Shown piece by piece: positions 35,358 to 43,074 of a DNA stretch of 64,000 nt. The DNA comes from Chitinophaga vietnamensis (lineage in GTDB: Bacteria > Bacteroidota > Bacteroidia > Chitinophagales > Chitinophagaceae). Under the pieces are notes generated by a model. That model made no database searches and was not told the origin of the DNA. It saw only the letters and a program-made list of their open reading frames with translations. The translations under genes and the position numbers were made by a program. Numbering within the stretch: the first letter of the stretch is position 1; every line of letters begins with the position of its first letter. The DNA is taken from the NCBI RefSeq assembly GCF_902167635.1, contig NZ_CABHMS010000004.1:558001-622000 (forward strand). The letters run 5' to 3'.

Positions 35358-36254
35358 ATGAACAGAAGAAGTATTATCAAAGGCGGAGGCCTGCTGGCCG
35401 CAGCATCCTTGTTGGCGCCTGCCGCGAAAGCCGCTACCACAGCCTCCAAACGGAAACCGGCGCTCACCATTGCACATATAACGGATGTGCATATACGCCC
35501 GGATGAAGATGCGCCTGAGCGCTTCAAAAAATGCCTCGGCGCGGTTAAAAAACACGGCGTGGATTTTATCCTCAATGGCGGCGATTCCATCTTCGACGCC
35601 TCCTACGACGATGTGAAACGTGAACGCGTAACGGAGCTGTGGAACATCTGGGACCGCTGTATGGAAACGATCAAACCTTACGAGGTGTACAGCTGTTTAG
35701 GTAACCACGATATGTGGTGGAAAGCGCCTTCCAAAGAGGACGAGATGTATGGCAAACCCTATGTGGTAAAGCGTTTGGGCATACCGGCACGCTATTATAG
35801 TTTTACCAGGAAAGGATGGCACTTCGTGATCCTGGATGGTAACAACGATAATGTATCGCTGGATGAAGAACAGTACAAATGGCTGGAGAATGATCTGCAA
35901 CAGCTGGCGCCCGGTACGCCGGTGCTGCTGATGTCGCATTATCCGATCCTCGGTGTAACGCCCTCGCTTGTGGGTGGCGGGCATAGCGATCATGTGAAGC
36001 TGAAGAATCTCTTCTTCAAACATAAAGATAAAATACGGATATGCCTCAGCGGGCACAATCATCTCTCCGATAATGCCGTATACAATGGCATCCGCTATTG
36101 CTGTAATGGCGCGATGTCGGGCTTCTGGTGGGGCAAGGGCGACAAAGATTCTGCCGGTCCCGGTTACTATTATGAAACGCCGCCGGGCTTTGCCATCCTC
36201 CGCTTGTATGAAGACGGGCAAGTGGAGAATGAATACATTCCTCACGGATATTAG
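35358..36254 (+). CDS. Secreted calcineurin-like metallophosphoesterase
   Basis: A 298-residue enzyme with the five metallophosphoesterase motifs: DVH (THITDVHIRP type), GGD, GNHD (CLGNHDMWW), SHYP and SGHNH, which bind two metal ions and hydrolyse phosphomono- or diesters. The N terminus carries a twin-arginine-like signal (NRRSIIKGGG, then AAASLLAP), so it is probably exported folded. ATG 35358, one base after the susD stop, is preferred to the TTG at 35343. As last gene of the sigma/FecR/SusC/SusD locus it should process the imported or captured substrate. Confidence 0.9.
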   Translation: MNRRSIIKGGGLLAAASLLAPAAKAATTASKRKPALTIAHITDVHIRPDEDAPERFKKCLGAVKKHGVDFILNGGDSIFDASYDDVKRERVTELWNIWDRCMETIKPYEVYSCLGNHDMWWKAPSKEDEMYGKPYVVKRLGIPARYYSFTRKGWHFVILDGNNDNVSLDEEQYKWLENDLQQLAPGTPVLLMSHYPILGVTPSLVGGGHSDHVKLKNLFFKHKDKIRICLSGHNHLSDNAVYNGIRYCCNGAMSGFWWGKGDKDSAGPGYYYETPPGFAILRLYEDGQVENEYIPHGY

Positions 36255-36258
36255 GAAA

Positions 36259-36287
36259 AGAGCGGTACCTGGTACCGCTCTTTTTTT
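36259..36287 (+). terminator. Terminator of the SusCD-phosphoesterase operon
   Basis: AGAGCGGTA (36259-36267) pairs with TACCGCTCT (36273-36281) across CCTGG, followed by seven T. Confidence 0.88.
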
Positions 36288-36386
36288 ATTTGCTGGATGC
36301 CCTAAAAACGCCTGTATATTGTCACGAATGCCCCTGACTTGCCCGCGGCATACATTCTACCTTTGTTTCAAACAATAATCAATAAG

Positions 36387-36887
36387 ATGAATAACAATGC
36401 TGCCGGGCTTGAATTAGCCCAGATCGGCTGGGTGGTGCCGGATATCCATGCCGCTACAAAATTTCTTGGCAACACTTTGGGTATCGCGGGCTTTCCCGAA
36501 CCAGAACATGTACGTGCACAAGACATGGACATGACGTATCATGGAAAAGTGGTAGCTGGCGACTGGCTGGTTACGCAGACCTACAACGGCAGTGCTTTCA
36601 TTGAGCTGATACAGCCGCTTTCCGGTCAGAGCATGTTCCACGACTACCTGGCAAAGTATCCCATGGGCGGCGCACAGCATCTTGCCTTCCGCTTGCCTGT
36701 GAGTGGTTTTGAGCAGGTGACCAACAAGCTGCGCGAACAAGGTTACGCAATGGTAAGCGAAGTAGATCATCCGATTGCGCGAATGGCCTTTTTCGATACC
36801 TATCAAACTTTGGGTGTGATGACGGAGATCATGGGCATTACGCCAGAAGGATGGAAGATCGTTCAGCAGATGGAGAAAGCCCGTTAA
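36387..36887 (+). CDS. VOC-family (glyoxalase-fold) protein
   Basis: A 166-residue vicinal oxygen chelate protein similar to methylmalonyl-CoA epimerase-like members (LAQIGWVVPDIHAATKFLGNTLGI at the first repeat, GGAQHLAFRLPV with the metal-site His in the second). ATG 36387 is used rather than an upstream frame from 36339. A candidate -7 element TACCTTTG is at 36358-36365. It converges on an NmrA-like gene, overlapping by 4 bases. Substrate unknown. Confidence 0.82.
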   Translation: MNNNAAGLELAQIGWVVPDIHAATKFLGNTLGIAGFPEPEHVRAQDMDMTYHGKVVAGDWLVTQTYNGSAFIELIQPLSGQSMFHDYLAKYPMGGAQHLAFRLPVSGFEQVTNKLREQGYAMVSEVDHPIARMAFFDTYQTLGVMTEIMGITPEGWKIVQQMEKAR

Positions 36888-37744
36888 AAGAACCACTCCT
36901 TATAGTCCCTAACAAACTGCCCGAAGCTGATAGCGCGCTCGTGTGTAATATCTGTTACGGTGCTGCTCACAGCGGCAGCTTCTCCACGGGCATAATGCGC
37001 ATAGTCTTCAATCAGGCCACCCACCTGCCATTCAGGGAATCCGGCCGCGCGTACAGCTGCCTCCATTTGTTCCGGCGCTGCATCAACAAATTCAATTTTT
37101 CTGCCGAGCAACCGGGAGAATGTATCTGCCATCTGGTAATGCGTAAGCGCTTCCGGGCCGGTGATGTTGTAAATTTTATTTTCATGCCCGTTTTCTGTGA
37201 GCGCCTTTGCAGCCACCGCGGCAATATCCCTTACATCAACCGCGCTGATGGCGGCATTGCCAACAGCGGCATAGAAGGCGTTGTTGTTCCTGATAAAATC
37301 TTTAAAAGCAATCGTACCCTGCATGTATAAATTAGGGCGAAGGAAAGTATAAGTTAGCCCCAGTGCTTTAATCCGGTTTTCCACTTTCGCATGATAACGT
37401 AGAAAACGAACAGGAGAATTTTCATCCGCCGCGAACTGTGAGAGCTTTACCAGATGCCGAACGCCGGCTTTATGAGCGGCATCAACAAAATTCATTTGCA
37501 GTTGTTCCGCCTGTTCAGATGAGTTGGTCAACAGGAATGCTTTTTCCATCCCTTCCAATGAACGGGCCAGCAGGGCTTCATCGGCCAGGTCGCCCACAAT
37601 GATCTCAGCGTGTGGAAGATGATTGAACCTGCTTATATCATCGCCATTCCTTACTAATGCTTTAAAGGGGACGGTCAGTTTTTTTATTAATGCGGCGCCT
37701 ACATTACCGGTAGCGCCAGTGATAAAGATTTTCGCTTGTGTCAT
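36884..37744 (-). CDS. NmrA-like NAD(P)-binding oxidoreductase/regulator
   Basis: A 286-residue atypical short-chain dehydrogenase. The nucleotide motif GATGNVGAA is at residues 10-18; FLRPNLYMQG and the Ile-Tyr-Asn-Ile-Thr-Gly-Pro-Glu segment near 205 are typical of the NmrA/quinone-oxidoreductase (QorB) branch. The catalytic Tyr-x3-Lys of classical SDRs is not evident. It may reduce quinones or sense NAD(P) redox state. An AraC gene lies 77 bases upstream in the same orientation. Confidence 0.85.
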   Translation of the reverse strand: MTQAKIFITGATGNVGAALIKKLTVPFKALVRNGDDISRFNHLPHAEIIVGDLADEALLARSLEGMEKAFLLTNSSEQAEQLQMNFVDAAHKAGVRHLVKLSQFAADENSPVRFLRYHAKVENRIKALGLTYTFLRPNLYMQGTIAFKDFIRNNNAFYAAVGNAAISAVDVRDIAAVAAKALTENGHENKIYNITGPEALTHYQMADTFSRLLGRKIEFVDAAPEQMEAAVRAAGFPEWQVGGLIEDYAHYARGEAAAVSSTVTDITHERAISFGQFVRDYKEWFF

Positions 37745-37821
37745 AAAATAATTTTAGAGTTATTTGATAACACAAAGGTGCCGACAAGCGCGCCGATAAA
37801 ATTGTAAGAAAACGAAACCGC

Positions 37822-38637
37822 TTAACGGGCATTGCAGATATCTTGCTGGAAGCGGAGATATTTAGACGGGCTGAGGTTGAGATAATGTTTGAAATCGTGT
37901 ATCAGCTGGCTCTGGTCATAATAGCCACAGTTGGCGATTATTTCAAACCAATCTATTTTAGCATCTGCAGCAGCAATCGCTTGTATCTGTTCAATCGCTT
38001 TTAAAAAACGTTGATAGCGGTTGAGTTCTTTGGCAGAATAGCCAAAATGTTTTTTATGGCTCATTTGAACCGCTCTTTCCGAGAGGTTGTTCTTCTCAGA
38101 AATTTCTTTTACCGGGCTTAGGTTGTTGTTATGAAAACCGGCTATCTGTTCTGCAAGATGGTCGCGCGCTTTCAGGTAGGGCTTGCAAAAGTCGAGGATA
38201 TGATTTACCCTTTGTTCAATACTTTCCAATTGATTCAGTTCTTCCCACAGCTGGGTGAAGCAATTGTCGGTCAGCAGCGTATCAGGGTGTGTTGGTTGGT
38301 GCTGTGGTAAACAGGTGCTTCCGAAGAAGCGGGAAAAGGCATCATCTTTAAAATTAGCCACCAGTATGGCTGTTGCCGGCGGCAGCGTGTAGTCGATCGC
38401 TTGTTTGACAGGCCCGGCCACCAGGCATTTCCCTGCTGTAATTTCCTCGCCCTCGCGGGTCTTGAAGAACGGCGGTGTGCCAAAGCTGAACATCATCATC
38501 ACCCGATAGGAGGGCAGCAGCGTTTGCGTAAGGGCCGCAGGGCTATTATTACGGGAAAAATAGAAGTGCGAAAACACTTCCTCAAATGCTGGCGGAACAG
38601 CGATCCGGTAGCCCTCGTAGCCCACTTTATCTTTCAT
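37822..38637 (-). CDS. AraC-family transcriptional regulator
   Basis: A 271-residue regulator with a DUF6597-like N-terminal sensing half (TLLPSYRVMMMFSFGTPPFF, AGPVKQAIDY) and a C-terminal AraC helix-turn-helix (about 170-265, NNLSERAVQMSHKKHFGYSAKEL, GYYDQSQLIHDFKHYLNLSPSKYL). ATG 38637 is used because the longer frame starts with TTG and enters the divergent gene. It points towards the NmrA-like gene and probably controls it. Only 18 bases separate it from the divergent small AraC gene. Confidence 0.86.
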   Translation of the reverse strand: MKDKVGYEGYRIAVPPAFEEVFSHFYFSRNNSPAALTQTLLPSYRVMMMFSFGTPPFFKTREGEEITAGKCLVAGPVKQAIDYTLPPATAILVANFKDDAFSRFFGSTCLPQHQPTHPDTLLTDNCFTQLWEELNQLESIEQRVNHILDFCKPYLKARDHLAEQIAGFHNNNLSPVKEISEKNNLSERAVQMSHKKHFGYSAKELNRYQRFLKAIEQIQAIAAADAKIDWFEIIANCGYYDQSQLIHDFKHYLNLSPSKYLRFQQDICNAR

Positions 38638-38655
38638 TTTCTTATATTTGAGTAT

Positions 38656-39042
38656 ATGACTTTTTATCAACAGGAAATCCTCCGGATCAAGAAAGTTTGT
38701 TATTCAAACCAAAGGCAGCTGGATGCGGTCATCAAAACAAAAAATTATATTGATGATAACATCGACAAGGAAGTGAACCTGGTCCTGCTGTCTAACATCG
38801 GCTTTGCCTCTAAATTCCATCTGCTCCGGCTGTTCAAAAAATATTACGGGCTTACCCCGAAACAGTACCTCACAGATAAACGGATTGAAATATCCAAAGA
38901 TAATCTAAAGAACGGGATGACCGTTACTGATACCTGCTTTGCAGTCGGCTTTGAATGCCCGAGTTCATTCAGTACTTTATTCAAAAGTAAAATTGGCCTG
39001 ACGCCCCTTGCTTTTCAAAAAAGAGCAACTTTCGCAAAGTGA
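38656..39042 (+). CDS. Small AraC-type regulator (DNA-binding domain only)
   Basis: A 128-residue protein consisting of just the AraC double helix-turn-helix (NLVLLSNIGFASKFHLLRLFKKYYGLTPKQYLTDKR and VTDTCFAVGFECPSSFSTLFKSKIGLTPLAFQ). There is no sensing domain. ATG 38656 is chosen; the frame is open further upstream but only over the opposing gene. The two VOC-type genes downstream (39095, 39487) could be its targets. Confidence 0.85.
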   Translation: MTFYQQEILRIKKVCYSNQRQLDAVIKTKNYIDDNIDKEVNLVLLSNIGFASKFHLLRLFKKYYGLTPKQYLTDKRIEISKDNLKNGMTVTDTCFAVGFECPSSFSTLFKSKIGLTPLAFQKRATFAK

Positions 39043-39094
39043 TTGACCATCTGCTTCGCGAATTTTATGGCCATCGCTTAAAATAAGTAATAAG

Positions 39095-39490
39095 ATGAGA
39101 GTAAAAATTATCAGCATCCCGGTGCTGGACCAGGAAAAGGCGTTAAAATTTTATACAGAAAAATTGGGTTTTATCAAGAAGATCGACCTGCCGCTGGATG
39201 CCAGCAGCCGCTGGCTCACCGTGGTGAGCAAGGAAGAACAGGATGGGCCGGAACTGCTGTTGGAGCCGTCTCCCATCCATTTTGAGCCCGCCAGAGTATA
39301 CCAGCAGGCACTGCTGGATGCAGGAATACCTTATACACAGTTTAATGTAGACAGCGTTCAGCAAGAGTTTGAGCGGCTTACGAATATGGGTGTTGCGTTC
39401 AGCGTAGGTCCAACAGAAATGGGAACCGTGAAAATTGCCGTGTTCAACGATACCTGTGGAAATAATATTCAAATAGTTGAAATGCTATGA
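39095..39490 (+). CDS. VOC-family glyoxalase/bleomycin-resistance-like protein
   Basis: A 131-residue single-domain VOC protein: VKIISIPVLDQEKALKFYTEKLGF at the start, TVVSKEEQDGPELLLEP, and FNDTCGNNIQIVEML at the end with the metal-site acid. It overlaps the next gene by ATGA, so the two are co-translated. Substrate unknown; sequestration of a small toxic compound is a common role. Confidence 0.88.
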   Translation: MRVKIISIPVLDQEKALKFYTEKLGFIKKIDLPLDASSRWLTVVSKEEQDGPELLLEPSPIHFEPARVYQQALLDAGIPYTQFNVDSVQQEFERLTNMGVAFSVGPTEMGTVKIAVFNDTCGNNIQIVEML

Positions 39491-39885
39491 AACAAAAGAT
39501 CATCACGTTCCTCACCTTTCAAAAGAATGATGCGGAACTGGCCATGAATTTCTATATCAGCTTATTCGACCATTCCAAAGTGCTGCACATGCAGCGTTGG
39601 GGAAAGGAGGGGCCAGGTAAAGAAAATACGATTATGATGGCCGTGTTTGAGTTGAACGGACAAAAGTTCATGTGCAGTGATAGTCCGCCTGTCCATAGCT
39701 GGGACTTCACGCCTGCCGTTTCAAATTATGTCGCGTGTGAGAGCGAAGCAGAGATCCAGAAGTTCTTTTCCAGACTATCTGAAAACGGAGACGTGAAGAT
39801 GCCCTTGGGCAGCTATGGCTTTAGCCGGCAATTTGCCTGGGTGACGGACCAGTTCGGGGTTTCGTGGCAATTGAATTTGCAGTAG
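39487..39885 (+). CDS. PhnB-like VOC protein (3-demethylubiquinone-9 3-methyltransferase-like fold)
   Basis: A 132-residue protein of the PhnB/PF06983 branch of the VOC fold (ITFLTFQKNDAELAMNFYIS, FELNGQKFMCSDSPP, GSYGFSRQFAWVTDQFGVSW). Despite the Pfam name, members are not proven methyltransferases. It is translationally coupled to the VOC gene before it. Confidence 0.85.
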   Translation: MKQKIITFLTFQKNDAELAMNFYISLFDHSKVLHMQRWGKEGPGKENTIMMAVFELNGQKFMCSDSPPVHSWDFTPAVSNYVACESEAEIQKFFSRLSENGDVKMPLGSYGFSRQFAWVTDQFGVSWQLNLQ

Positions 39886-39897
39886 TTTGAAATCATA

Positions 39898-40314
39898 TCA
39901 GCGCATGGCGTTCATCACTGCGAGGGAGTCCATATAGTCACGCCAGTGAACGATCTTTCTATTGCGGATGGTAATGATCGAGCAAAACCTGTTATCATAA
40001 GGTTTGTTGGCAGGTGTTACGCCATGAACCGCATATTCCAGTATCACCACACCTGGCGCTGTTGATTTGTGAACAACAAGATTATCCGCGGTGTGAAGTG
40101 TCATCGCGTATCCGCCGAACCAGTCCATATAGGCTTTGCGTCCATTGATCTGAGAGGCGAATCCGGGGAAGTGATATAAAAATTCAAATACTGCGTCCTC
40201 CGCTACGGCATCCCAGAAATGGTTGCCATCTACTTCTCCTTGGAGACCTTCCATAATAATTTCGTAGAAGGGGGCTGCTCCTGTTTTAAATGCGGGATGA
40301 TTTCTGTCGATCAT
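39898..40314 (-). CDS. SnoaL-like (NTF2-fold) protein
   Basis: A 138-residue NTF2-like protein (HFWDAVAEDAVFEFLYHFPGF, INGRKAYMDWFGGYAM, CSIITIRNRKIVHWRDYMDS). The fold makes a cone-shaped pocket used by polyketide cyclases and small-molecule isomerases. It lies 11 bases downstream of the NmrA-like gene in the same orientation, so both form an operon controlled from the divergent HxlR promoter region. Confidence 0.83.
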   Translation of the reverse strand: MIDRNHPAFKTGAAPFYEIIMEGLQGEVDGNHFWDAVAEDAVFEFLYHFPGFASQINGRKAYMDWFGGYAMTLHTADNLVVHKSTAPGVVILEYAVHGVTPANKPYDNRFCSIITIRNRKIVHWRDYMDSLAVMNAMR

Positions 40315-40325
40315 AGTGCTATTTC

Positions 40326-41213
40326 TTAAAAGGTACTATAAATAGCGGCAAATTCCTTTGCAAAATCAACGAGCTTGCGGGGAGCGCTATGTTCAGGCCG
40401 GTGTTGGCGAAAGTCTGTGAATAAAATGCCGGTGCTGATAGCCTGTCCTATTTCTACATATAGTTTAGCGATTGCTTCCGACATTCCGTTCGCTTGCATG
40501 GTTGTAAATGTTTCCTGATCGCTGAACTGATGCCAGCTTAAGTCGGGCTTCCCGATAGCGGCGCCCAGTATGTTAGCGGCGTCGTTCATTTTCAGTTCAT
40601 CGCCTACCACATACCGGTGACTTTTACCATCAAACGGGCTTTGCAGCTCCTCTGCGGCCGCTTCTGCAATGTCTTTCGGATGCACGATCGCTACGTTTAT
40701 CTGGCCGCTGTAGTTATTGCCCATGATATTCTTATGGCGAATGGCGGGTATCTGGAAAAAGAAATTGGAGAAGAAGAGGCCGGGCCGCAGGTGCCTGATC
40801 GCGACGCCATCAAGGCGATTCAGCGTTTCTTCTACTTGGTGAAGTCCTGCAATCGGCCCATTGCCCTTGTCCAGATGTGCGCCAATGCTGCTGAGGTTCA
40901 CCACCCGTTTTACCCCTGAGTTGGTGATCGCTTCCGCGTAGCTTTTACCTATTTCGGCCACATATTGAAGATAGTTGCTGACGTTCATGTTTGGCGGAAC
41001 CATTGTATAAACGGCGTCAGCTCCTTTAAAAGCAGCGGCGAGAAAATCAGCGTCAGCAACGGAGCCAATCGCAGCTGTGGCGCCCAACAATTCAATGTCC
41101 TTTATTTTTTTCTGATCGCTGCTGATAACAGTCAGCTGATGGCCGTTCCTGATGAGCGTTTCCGCAAGTGGCTTGCCTATATTTCCAAGCGATCCGGTAA
41201 TTGTGATTTTCAT
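40326..41213 (-). CDS. NmrA-like NAD(P)-binding protein
   Basis: A 295-residue protein with an N-terminal nucleotide motif (ITGSLGNIGKPLAETL at 4-19) and NmrA-type segments (AVYTMVPPNMN, VVNLSSIGAHLDKG, HLRPGLFFSNFF). ATG 41213 is used, since the longer frame runs into the divergent regulator gene. HxlR regulators next to such oxidoreductases usually respond to quinones, aldehydes or other electrophiles. Confidence 0.86.
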   Translation of the reverse strand: MKITITGSLGNIGKPLAETLIRNGHQLTVISSDQKKIKDIELLGATAAIGSVADADFLAAAFKGADAVYTMVPPNMNVSNYLQYVAEIGKSYAEAITNSGVKRVVNLSSIGAHLDKGNGPIAGLHQVEETLNRLDGVAIRHLRPGLFFSNFFFQIPAIRHKNIMGNNYSGQINVAIVHPKDIAEAAAEELQSPFDGKSHRYVVGDELKMNDAANILGAAIGKPDLSWHQFSDQETFTTMQANGMSEAIAKLYVEIGQAISTGILFTDFRQHRPEHSAPRKLVDFAKEFAAIYSTF

Positions 41214-41289
41214 TTTTTTGTTTTTGTGTTGATGCAAAGCTATTTTTGTGCTTACAATCTGACAAGTACCTACCCGAAAGTAAGTGGTC

Positions 41290-41670
41290 ATGACAAAAGT
41301 AAAAGAACACTCCACCTGGAACGAGAACAAGAACATTTCTGAAACGATCTGTCCGATAACTTATGTGATGAATAAAATCGGCGGTCATTGGAAAGCGATC
41401 ATTCTTTATTACCTGATGTCGGGCCCTAAACGCTATAGTGAGTTGAAGCGGTCTATACCTGCCATCACGGAAAAAATGTTGGTGCAGCATTTAAAACAAT
41501 TAGCGGCAGATAATCTAATAGTAAGAAAAGTAGAGCAGGTGATACCACCTGTTACCATCTATAGCCTTACCCCTTCGGGGCAGGGCCTGAGCCCCATACT
41601 GATGGCCATGGCTGATTGGGCGATGAAGGACAGCAGCCAGTTTGATGCGATGAAAGCAACCATGCCCTGA
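41290..41670 (+). CDS. HxlR-family transcriptional regulator
   Basis: A 126-residue winged-helix protein with the HxlR signature: a Cys in the N-terminal ICPITYVMNKIGGHWKAIILYYL, then RYSELKRSIPAITEKMLVQHLKQL, and the YSLTPSGQGLSPIL wing. ATG 41290 is preferred to GTG 41284. The single Cys can act as an electrophile sensor in related proteins. It is divergent from the NmrA/SnoaL operon with 76 bases between. Confidence 0.9.
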   Translation: MTKVKEHSTWNENKNISETICPITYVMNKIGGHWKAIILYYLMSGPKRYSELKRSIPAITEKMLVQHLKQLAADNLIVRKVEQVIPPVTIYSLTPSGQGLSPILMAMADWAMKDSSQFDAMKATMP

Positions 41671-41761
41671 AGTAAAAAAGACTGCAATTCTCCCTATTCA
41701 AAAAATTCCGATAGAAAACGACTGATTACGGTTTCCCATAAAAAAGGGCGGTTCATGGAAT

Positions 41762-41808
41762 ATACTTTTGTTTCATCAGTTAAAAATAATGTCATGAAAC
41801 AAAAGTAT
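41762..41808 (+). promoter_or_regulatory. Promoter embedded in a perfect 15-bp inverted repeat, with a 10-codon upstream frame
   Basis: ATACTTTTGTTTCAT (41762-41776) and ATGAAACAAAAGTAT (41794-41808) are exact inverted copies 17 bases apart. The left arm contains the -7 element TACTTTTG (41763-41770); the right arm holds the ATG of a 10-codon frame (MKQKYQLLVF, 41794-41826) ending 12 bases before the first cassette gene. Transcription from this -7 box would start near 41777, so only one arm is in the RNA, which favours a DNA operator over an RNA hairpin. Confidence 0.6.
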
Positions 41809-41838
41809 CAGCTCCTTGTCTTCTGAATCGTCCAGGTC

Positions 41839-42039
41839 ATGAAACTTTTATATGCATGCTTGCTGATAAGCCAGATACATTCCGGCCAGGTAATGGTTTA
41901 TATCTGCGACAGTAAAGATGCGACCAGATATCACTATCATCCGAATTGCCCGGGATTACATCATTGCAAGCATCAGATCATCAGCATACCTATTGAGAAG
42001 GCAATGGAGACCCGCACGCTTTGCAAGTGGGAGCGATGA
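41839..42039 (+). CDS. Small exported Cys/His-rich protein
   Basis: A 66-residue protein I cannot name. A short hydrophobic start (MKLLYACLLISQIHSG) suggests export; the rest has Cys23, His32, His34, Cys37, His41, His42, Cys43, His45 and Cys62 in a YICDSKDATRYHYHPNCPGL-type pattern that looks metal- or disulfide-stabilised. It is the first gene behind the inverted-repeat promoter and lies 45 bases before the HNH gene. Confidence 0.6.
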   Translation: MKLLYACLLISQIHSGQVMVYICDSKDATRYHYHPNCPGLHHCKHQIISIPIEKAMETRTLCKWER

Positions 42040-42084
42040 ATTAACTACAACGGAATTATATTTTAATACCCTTCAACCCCTGTT

Positions 42085-42489
42085 ATGATGAGCACTTCAA
42101 ACGATGCCCCGTACAAATATTTGCAGTTTAAGGGAGATCAATCTTATAGCAGATATATCCGCGAAGATATTCCTGTAAAATCTCCTCCGGCAAAATCTCA
42201 GGAGCAGGATTTACTGAACATTCAATCCCATGGCAGCTATGGGGCCTTGCTGCTTCATCCCAACTGGAAGGCGAAACGGAAAGAAATATTGCTGCGCGAC
42301 ATGCATCGCTGTGTACATTGCCGCAGCGAGCAGGACCTGCAGGTGCATCACAGGCAATACCACTTTATAGCCAGCGAACAAAAGTTCCGTCTTCCCTGGG
42401 AATATCCCGGTCATTTACTCATCACGCTTTGTGAGTCCTGTCATAGCAAAGGACATAATAAATATAAAGTGCCTACTATCACTATTTAA
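42085..42489 (+). CDS. HNH endonuclease-like protein
   Basis: A 134-residue protein with a complete HNH/zinc-finger layout: RDMHRCVHC (Cys76, Cys79), LQVHHRQY (His88, His89, the catalytic position) and LCESCHSKGHNKY (Cys116, Cys119, His120, His124). The N-terminal 70 residues (YKYLQFKGDQSYSRYI, NIQSHGSYGALLLHPNWKAKR) have no domain I know. HNH proteins are metal-dependent nucleases in restriction, homing, phage packaging and toxins. No cognate methylase or immunity gene is obvious; the next two genes follow within 11 bases each and suggest a joint function. Confidence 0.82.
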   Translation: MMSTSNDAPYKYLQFKGDQSYSRYIREDIPVKSPPAKSQEQDLLNIQSHGSYGALLLHPNWKAKRKEILLRDMHRCVHCRSEQDLQVHHRQYHFIASEQKFRLPWEYPGHLLITLCESCHSKGHNKYKVPTITI

Positions 42490-42499
42490 TAAAATATCT

Positions 42500-43063
42500 A
42501 TGAGCTTATTTGATATTTTCAACCGGCAGCGCCAAAATGGTCACTCCCACACGATGGCAGTTGAAAGTGCCATCCCTGACATTCCGGAATCTGTTTTTAT
42601 TGAGAAGGAAGAGGAGAAAGAACCGCCAGCAACGAAGCCCATCGCGCCGCTCAATGGAGGCATCCATCTGCTGTACGAATTTCTTGACAAAAATTATGAG
42701 TCCAAAGGATACAATGATGCCTTGATCAATCCGGATGCCACCCATCTGGATCAAAATGTGATCGCGTTGAAGAATGACCTGGAAAGATCTATCCGGAAAG
42801 TAAAAACGTTCTATGAAGATTTTATCCGGCAAATCAATTTTCATATCTCGAGCAGGAGCAGAAGCGGAATGATAGATACGGTAGAAGAGCTGATCATCAA
42901 GAAGGAAACTGCCGAGAGTCATATCAATCAGGTCAAGGAAATAGAGGAGCAGGCAAAGATGAACGAGGGCGTTGGCTATGGCATCATTATCAGCTATACA
43001 CGCGGGTTCAGGAATGGTCTTGCGGCTATTTCCAGTCATATCATTCTGAACAAAAACTTTTAA
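42500..43063 (+). CDS. Uncharacterised coiled-coil protein of the HNH/DUF4407 cassette
   Basis: A 187-residue protein starting at ATG 42500, 10 bases after the HNH stop. It has an acidic and Pro-rich stretch (33-52, EKEEEKEPPATKP) and then long helices (about 85-165) with coiled-coil character (VIALKNDLERSIRKVKTFYEDF, ELIIKKETAESHINQVKEIEEQ). There is no signal, membrane segment or catalytic motif. It may bridge the HNH protein and the membrane protein encoded next. Confidence 0.7.
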   Translation: MSLFDIFNRQRQNGHSHTMAVESAIPDIPESVFIEKEEEKEPPATKPIAPLNGGIHLLYEFLDKNYESKGYNDALINPDATHLDQNVIALKNDLERSIRKVKTFYEDFIRQINFHISSRSRSGMIDTVEELIIKKETAESHINQVKEIEEQAKMNEGVGYGIIISYTRGFRNGLAAISSHIILNKNF

Positions 43064-43074
43064 AACCGCGTGTT

